Assembly: GCF_020217025.1 (NCBI RefSeq)
Contig: NZ_JAIWOF010000210.1
Coordinates: 1 to 10,000 of the forward strand
DNA from: Flavobacterium sp.
GTDB taxonomy: Bacteria > Bacteroidota > Bacteroidia > Flavobacteriales > Flavobacteriaceae
Direction of reading: 5' to 3'
DNA length: 10,000 nt
Below are positions 5,849-10,000 of this stretch, piece by piece. The notes below the pieces were generated by a model. The model made no database searches. It saw nothing but the letters and a program-made list of their open reading frames with translations, and was not told the DNA's origin. Position 1 is the first letter of the stretch. Every line of letters starts with the position of its first letter. The translations under genes were made by a program, and so were the position numbers.

Positions 5849-6688
5849 ATGAATGCTATCATCATAAAACCTAAGAATGAAATACTGAAACAATATGTGC
5901 AGTATTTTCTATACTTTAAAAAGACTGATACTAGCATTTTAAATTATACTACTTTTCCAAACAAAAACTTATGCTTGGCAATTTACAAGCAGAACAATAT
6001 TAATTACCTCAACCAATCCAATACAAACCATTGTATTATTACGCAAGGAAACAATTACTTTGTTAGTAAACTCTACGGATTTCATAAAATGCCTTTTCAG
6101 GTGGATATTAATTCAAGTTTAGACCAAGTTTGTATTATTTTTTATCCTTCGGCTTTAAGAGCTTTTACTACGGTTTCGTATGCTGATTTAATGTGTTCTG
6201 ATGCTGTTTTTGAAACGGTTTTTTCTAAAAAAAACACTTTCGTTTTAGAACAACTTTTTGAAGAAGAAGATTTCAACAAAAGAACCGAAATTTTAGAAGC
6301 ATTGCTTTTGAAGAAATTAACCAATGAAATTCCGTATAAGTTAAAAGAAGCGCTACACCTCATCGCAACAAATAATTCCGAGCATTTTTCGATTGAAACG
6401 TTGGCTAAAACAATGGAAATAAGCGACAGTTCGTTATTTCGTTTGTTTAAAAATAATTTGGGACAAAACCCAAAATCGTATTTAAAAACCGTTCGATTTC
6501 GAACTATTTTAGACGAAATTAAAACGGGGAAACACACGATTACGGAAATTGAGACTCTAAATCAATATTATGACCAATCGCATTTTATAAAAGATTTCAA
6601 AATATTCACAGGAAATACGCCTAAAAAACTAATCGAGAAAGTTTCGGTACAACAAGAAGATTTGACTTGGATTTACAATAAAAAGTAA
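5849..6688 (+). CDS. AraC family transcriptional regulator
   Basis: A 279-aa cytoplasmic DNA-binding protein. Residues 1-150 form an N-terminal domain of the DUF6597 type common in Bacteroidota regulators, recognisable from the start (KPKNEILKQYVQYFLYFKK, 7-25) and the segment YGFHKMPFQVDI (76-87); it probably senses a ligand, not identifiable here. The C-terminal AraC DNA-binding domain spans about 165-262: first helix-turn-helix SIETLAKTMEISDSSLFRLF (181-200), second around ITEIETLNQYYDQSHFIKDF (231-250), and the family signature TGNTPKKL (254-261). The first part of the second helix-turn-helix is a little unusual (TLNQYYDQS instead of the common A..lGF.d.S). It is followed after 66 bp by the S41 peptidase gene with no terminator between, so both are probably co-transcribed or the regulator controls its neighbour. 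Confidence 0.9.
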   Translation: MNAIIIKPKNEILKQYVQYFLYFKKTDTSILNYTTFPNKNLCLAIYKQNNINYLNQSNTNHCIITQGNNYFVSKLYGFHKMPFQVDINSSLDQVCIIFYPSALRAFTTVSYADLMCSDAVFETVFSKKNTFVLEQLFEEEDFNKRTEILEALLLKKLTNEIPYKLKEALHLIATNNSEHFSIETLAKTMEISDSSLFRLFKNNLGQNPKSYLKTVRFRTILDEIKTGKHTITEIETLNQYYDQSHFIKDFKIFTGNTPKKLIEKVSVQQEDLTWIYNKK

Positions 6689-6754
6689 TGTGAATGATTT
6701 TTACAATTTTAGTCCAAAGGAATTGATTTCTTTTGTACTTTAAATTTAAGTAAA

Positions 6755-8332
6755 ATGAAACAGTTTTTTTGCATTAGTGCTATTTGTTTGTTAATTGCCT
6801 GCTCTTCTTCAAAACAATCTACTTCTAATTTAGATGGTTTACCAAAGTTGTCCTATTCGCAAATGTTAGAAGATCACGATACTTTGGTGTCTTTAATCAA
6901 ACAAACAAGTCCAATTATCTATTTTAATAAAGAAGTAAGAGGAATTGATTTTAACAAACACGCCGAAAACCTCAGAAAGCAAATTAATCCTAAAACTACT
7001 ACGCCAGAATTTCTTCAAATTGTAGAGAAAACACTAAACTCGGCACAAGACGGTCACACAAACCGATTAGGTCCTGCGCTATTAGACCATATGAAAAAAT
7101 ATGGAATTCCTTCAGGAACGATAAAAGACATTGATAGCGCAGATGCAAAAAACAGTTATGCCTATGACAATTATTTCAAGAAAGAGGTTTACACCAAATT
7201 AGATTTGAACTTGATTTATACTTCTGGCGAATACTATAATTTATTGCCTTTTTCATACCAAGGAAAAAATTATCCTACTTCGATGAAACTTATCAGTTGT
7301 AACGGGATAGCAATTCATGAATTCGTTAATAATCTTACCGAATTGGCTTCTCCTTTACGTTGGGACAGAACCAATAAAAGAACGTACAAAGAGAATTTTT
7401 ATCGCCATTCTGAAGTGTATAAAAACAATGTCCTGCAACTCGTTTTTCAAGACAAAGAATCCAAAACACACAAATTGAATATCGTTAAAAATGATGTCGT
7501 AACTTTTTTAGAAGAAAGAAATTGGAAATACGGTTACAATGGTAGCAAGGATTCTGTAATTACCCATTATTTTGAAAAACAAGGCATTTTTTACGCTAAA
7601 CTTCCAAGAATGGAAGAACATCTGGGCGATTCTATTGATCGTCGTCTTGGAAATATTATTCACAAAAATAAAGTGAATGCCGTTGTAATTGACATTAGAG
7701 GAAATGGTGGCGGTTTTGACGCGGCTTACAGTACTGCTTTGAAGAAAATAGTTAAAGATACCTTACGACAAAATATGGTGTTAGGAATAAATTGGAGTCC
7801 GTACACTCGTAAATATTATGAGTACAATCGCGATTCTATACAGAAAATTCCAATTTTTACTTTTAAAGTTGATGTTCCAAACTTAAAAGAACCTGAAATG
7901 TTCTTCATAAAAATGGCAAACGATTTTGTTGTTCCTGATAGTACAAAATATCCGTTTTCTGGTAAAATTTATATTTTGCAAGATCGCTTTATTTATTCGG
8001 CGTCAAGTAATTTATCAAGTTTAGCAAAAAATAGTGAGCAATTGATTAACATAGGAGAAACACCTGATTTACTTGGCGGAATGCAGAGAAGTCCTTTTAT
8101 TTTAATGCTACCCAATAGTAAAGTTATTTTTAGAGTGGAACCTCAAATTGATTTCACCGACAACAAAACGGCAGAAGATACTTTTAAAAACGATGTTGAA
8201 TATCCAGTCCAATATGCTATTGATCATTTGTATTTACGAACTACAACAAAAGAAAATGTATTTGGAAAAGAGTTTCTTTATAACCACGACCCTATGTTTA
8301 AAAAAGTGTTGGAGTTAGAGAATCGCATATAA
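6755..8332 (+). CDS. S41 family peptidase-like lipoprotein
   Basis: A 525-aa lipoprotein: signal peptide with lipobox LIAC and lipidated Cys16. The following SSSK lacks the acidic residues of the Bacteroidetes surface-export signal, so it probably faces the periplasm. Order of domains: N-terminal helical region (30-110) ending in AQDGHTN (97-103), a PDZ-like segment (about 165-195), then the S41 core with VIDIRGNGGG (311-320) and DRFIYSASS (410-418). Aligning DRF-to-GE spacing with E. coli Prc puts the catalytic serine at Ser415, but the position of the catalytic lysine is Leu440. His101 in DGHT could instead serve as base, as in tricorn-like (S41B) enzymes. Substrate unknown; it may process peptides in the envelope. 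The terminator hairpin follows the stop codon by 7 bp. Confidence 0.87.
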   Translation: MKQFFCISAICLLIACSSSKQSTSNLDGLPKLSYSQMLEDHDTLVSLIKQTSPIIYFNKEVRGIDFNKHAENLRKQINPKTTTPEFLQIVEKTLNSAQDGHTNRLGPALLDHMKKYGIPSGTIKDIDSADAKNSYAYDNYFKKEVYTKLDLNLIYTSGEYYNLLPFSYQGKNYPTSMKLISCNGIAIHEFVNNLTELASPLRWDRTNKRTYKENFYRHSEVYKNNVLQLVFQDKESKTHKLNIVKNDVVTFLEERNWKYGYNGSKDSVITHYFEKQGIFYAKLPRMEEHLGDSIDRRLGNIIHKNKVNAVVIDIRGNGGGFDAAYSTALKKIVKDTLRQNMVLGINWSPYTRKYYEYNRDSIQKIPIFTFKVDVPNLKEPEMFFIKMANDFVVPDSTKYPFSGKIYILQDRFIYSASSNLSSLAKNSEQLINIGETPDLLGGMQRSPFILMLPNSKVIFRVEPQIDFTDNKTAEDTFKNDVEYPVQYAIDHLYLRTTTKENVFGKEFLYNHDPMFKKVLELENRI

Positions 8333-8339
8333 AACAAAA

Positions 8340-8359
8340 AATCCCGCTTTCGCGGGATT
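8340..8359. terminator. Bidirectional intrinsic terminator between S41 gene and purC
   Basis: AATCCCGC (8340-8347) and GCGGGATT (8352-8359) form an 8-bp stem with a 4-nt loop, base for base the same as at 5140-5159. On the minus strand it is followed by TTTTTGTTTTAT, a good T tract for purC; on the plus strand by CTTTCTATAT, weaker, for the S41 gene. Confidence 0.88.
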
Positions 8360-8381
8360 CTTTCTATATAACAATATGTTT

Positions 8382-9332
8382 TTATCTATTTTGTAAATAA
8401 TTCAAAACATTCTTCTCAATTCTTTCATTGATGTTGGAAATATCGGCTTTTACGAATTTTTCTCCAATGATGTTTTCGAATAATTCAATGTAACGTTCTG
8501 AAACCGTTTCGATGTATTCGTCGGTCATGTTTGGAATTTGTTGGCCTTCTTTTCCTTGGAACCCGTTTTCAATTAACCATCGACGTACGAACTCTTTTGA
8601 TAACTGTTTTTGTTCTTCGCCATTTGCTTGTCTTTCAGCGTAACCTTCTGCGTAGAAATAACGAGAAGAATCAGGCGTATGGATTTCGTCGATTAATACG
8701 ATTTGTCCGTCTTTTGTTTTCCCGAATTCGTATTTTGTATCTACTAAGATTAAACCGCGAGACGCTGCAATTTCAGTTCCTCGTTGGTATAACGCTCTGG
8801 TGTATTTTTCTAAGGTTAGGTAATCTTCTTCGGTAACAATTCCGTTAGCTAAAATAGCTTCGCGTGAAATGTCTTCGTCATGCGAACCGTTATCGGCTTT
8901 CGTTGTTGGCGTGATGATGGGTGTTGGGAATTTATCGTTTTCTTTTAGTCCTTCTGGCATTTCCACACCGCAAAGGATTCTTCTTCCTGCTGCATATTCA
9001 CGAGCTGCATGTCCTGATAAATACCCACGAATTACCATTTCTACTTTAAACGGCTCACATAAATGTCCTACCGCCACGTTTGGATCTGGAGTTGCTACTA
9101 ACCAATTCGGTACAATATCGGAAGTTAATTCCATGAACTTCGTTGCAATTTGATTTAGGATTTGACCTTTGTAGGGAATTCCTTTTGGTAAAACCACATC
9201 AAATGCCGAAAGACGGTCGGTAGCGACCATTACTAATAAGTCATCATTGATATTGTAAACTTCTCTAACTTTTCCACGGTAAACCGATTTTTGACCTGGA
9301 AAATTGAAATTGGTAGTCGTAATTGTGTTCAT
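8382..9332 (-). CDS. purC: Phosphoribosylaminoimidazole-succinocarboxamide synthase (SAICAR synthase)
   Basis: Catalyses ATP-dependent joining of CAIR and aspartate to give SAICAR in de novo purine synthesis, in the cytoplasm. At 316 aa it is the longer, single-domain form seen in many bacteria and yeast. Family motifs: the glycine-rich nucleotide site YRGKVREVY (18-26), [11 protein letters not shown] (37-47), KGQILNQIA (55-63), [16 protein letters not shown] (98-113), [10 protein letters not shown] (147-156), [11 protein letters not shown] (194-204) and the signature [12 protein letters not shown] (214-225). I choose the ATG at 9332; an upstream in-frame ATG at 9368 would add [12 protein letters not shown], but those codons come from the GC-rich leader element and do not belong to the family. 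Transcription probably starts near 9395 and ends at the hairpin at 8340-8359. Confidence 0.96.
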   Translation of the reverse strand: MNTITTTNFNFPGQKSVYRGKVREVYNINDDLLVMVATDRLSAFDVVLPKGIPYKGQILNQIATKFMELTSDIVPNWLVATPDPNVAVGHLCEPFKVEMVIRGYLSGHAAREYAAGRRILCGVEMPEGLKENDKFPTPIITPTTKADNGSHDEDISREAILANGIVTEEDYLTLEKYTRALYQRGTEIAASRGLILVDTKYEFGKTKDGQIVLIDEIHTPDSSRYFYAEGYAERQANGEEQKQLSKEFVRRWLIENGFQGKEGQQIPNMTDEYIETVSERYIELFENIIGEKFVKADISNINERIEKNVLNYLQNR

Positions 9333-9354
9333 TATGTTGTGTTGTTGTTTTATT

Positions 9355-9387
9355 CCGCTACGCTCCATACAGTTCGGCTCGCCTCGG
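9355..9387 (-). repeat. GC-rich stem-loop element in the purC leader
   Basis: Read on the minus strand, CCGAGGCGAGCC (9376-9387) faces GGAGCGTAGCGG (9355-9366) across a 9-nt loop. They pair as three short blocks (CCG/CGG, GCG/CGU with one wobble, CC/GG) separated by two tandem A-G/G-A mismatches, which can form sheared pairs in RNA. The element is much richer in GC than its surroundings and sits inside the predicted 5' leader. I recall similar short elements scattered in flavobacterial genomes, so it is probably an interspersed repeat; a regulatory role is only possible. Confidence 0.5.
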
Positions 9388-9400
9388 GTGTGTTGAAGTG

Positions 9401-9428
9401 CAAAAGTAAACTATTTATTTTCTTTCAA
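9401..9428 (-). promoter_or_regulatory. purC promoter, flavobacterial consensus
   Basis: On the minus strand TTG (9426-9428) is followed by 17 nt and then TACTTTTG (9401-9408), an exact match to the TTG-N17-TAnnTTTG promoter described for Flavobacterium. Transcription should start near 9395, giving a leader of about 60 nt that contains the GC-rich stem-loop. This promoter lies upstream of both possible purC start codons, so it does not decide between them. Confidence 0.75.
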
Positions 9429-9443
9429 AAAAGATTTGATAAA

Positions 9444-9473
9444 AAAAGAGAAGCTCAAATGAACTTCTCTTTT
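9444..9473 (-). terminator. Terminator of the outer-membrane protein gene
   Basis: AAAAGAGAAG (9444-9453) and CTTCTCTTTT (9464-9473) form a perfect 10-bp stem with a 10-nt loop. On the minus strand the stem ends in and is followed by seven T, 15 bp after the barrel gene's stop codon. It lies just upstream of the purC promoter and insulates it from read-through. Confidence 0.82.
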
Positions 9474-9488
9474 ATATTTTTTTAAAGA

Positions 9489-9998
9489 TTATTTAAACAT
9501 AATGTTATACGTTACTCCAACTCCTAATGAACGAATGGCAATGTCTTCGGCAAAGGTGTTTTGGTAATAACCATAAATATTCCATTTTTTGTTGTGATAT
9601 CCAATTTGGGGATTAAAATACAATCCGCCGGAATTATCAACGTTAGTTAGGAATCCGTAACCAAAATCGGCACCTACAAACACGCCTTCGGTTTGAAAAT
9701 AATATCTAGCAAAACCAGCTAATGGAACTACTCCGAAATCATCAACCTCATCTTTTCCAAAAAAATGATTGTAACCAGAAGCAATACCAATTCCAAAATG
9801 CGGATTGAACAAATATTGTCCTCTCACATCTACTCCCACATTGAAAGACGAAATATCTTTTGCATCTCCCATTGGCACACCAGCAGTTAATCCTGCTTTA
9901 AACCAAGAATTCCTAGTTGTGATATCCACTTCTGGAATTTCTTGACCATAACTTAAACCATAACATAACGTGGCTACAAACAAAACGACTTTTTTCAT
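9489..9998 (-). CDS. Small outer-membrane beta-barrel (porin-like) protein
   Basis: A 169-aa protein. Residues 1-18 are a signal peptide (MKKVVLFVATLCYGLSYG, then Q). The rest is made of alternating-residue strands rich in Gly and aromatic residues: WFKAGLTAGVPMG (32-44), FNVGVDVRGQYLF (52-64), FGIGIASGYNHFF (68-80), FARYYFQTEGVFVGADFGYGF (in 96-116), and a last strand SLGVGVTYNIMFK (157-169). That is enough for a barrel of about eight strands, as in OmpA/OmpX-like or PF13568-type proteins of Bacteroidota. Function unknown: structural, adhesion or small-pore. The ATG lies 2 bp inside the window edge; the signal peptide supports this start, but its promoter is outside. Confidence 0.85.
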   Translation of the reverse strand: MKKVVLFVATLCYGLSYGQEIPEVDITTRNSWFKAGLTAGVPMGDAKDISSFNVGVDVRGQYLFNPHFGIGIASGYNHFFGKDEVDDFGVVPLAGFARYYFQTEGVFVGADFGYGFLTNVDNSGGLYFNPQIGYHNKKWNIYGYYQNTFAEDIAIRSLGVGVTYNIMFK

Positions 9999-10000
9999 AC

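Noticed and set aside
9333..9368. Upstream in-frame ATG extending purC by 12 residues
   Set aside because: The extension is encoded by the GC-rich leader element and does not resemble PurC N-termini; the ATG at 9332 gives the normal family start.

Overview
The window looks like chromosome from a flavobacterium (Bacteroidota, Flavobacteriaceae). It is AT-rich, and genes start without clear Shine-Dalgarno sites behind A/T-rich leaders. At least one promoter (upstream of purC) fits the flavobacterial TTG-N17-TAnnTTTG form exactly. The proteins (DUF4294, M42 peptidase, periplasmic ankyrin protein, DUF6597-like AraC regulator, short porin-like barrel) are typical of that family, and the Flavo-1-like RNA near the left edge fits too. 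No protein-coding gene is visibly broken. Only the extreme left edge may cut a gene.

Layout, left to right. Positions 1-206 hold a possible gene end and a structured Flavo-1-like element. DUF4294 (minus) and an M42 metallopeptidase (plus) diverge from a shared 110-bp gap. A 360-bp gap follows, containing a cloverleaf-like inverted-repeat element and further inverted repeats. Then come two visibly AT-richer genes: a small membrane-anchored protein of unknown function and an AIPR-family protein with a PD-(D/E)xK-type nuclease motif. Each of the two is followed by a copy of the same roughly 110-bp repeat. A bidirectional terminator separates AIPR from a convergent periplasmic ankyrin-repeat gene that has an ECF-sigma-like promoter. 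An AraC-type regulator diverges from the ankyrin gene and is followed after 66 bp by a lipoprotein S41-type peptidase, probably in one transcript. A second copy of the same terminator hairpin separates this pair from convergent purC (purine biosynthesis). Last is a small outer-membrane beta-barrel gene with its own terminator.

Reading. Most of the window is core chromosome: peptide turnover (M42), purine synthesis (purC) and envelope proteins. The accessory part is about 2337-5092, a two-gene likely phage-defence cargo (wHTH-like membrane protein plus AIPR). Its low GC and the repeated element after each gene suggest it was acquired as cassette-like units. That flanking-repeat arrangement is the most interesting signal here. 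The others are the structured intergenic elements, a probable AraC operator made of a tandem repeat, and an S41 peptidase that lacks the usual catalytic lysine.
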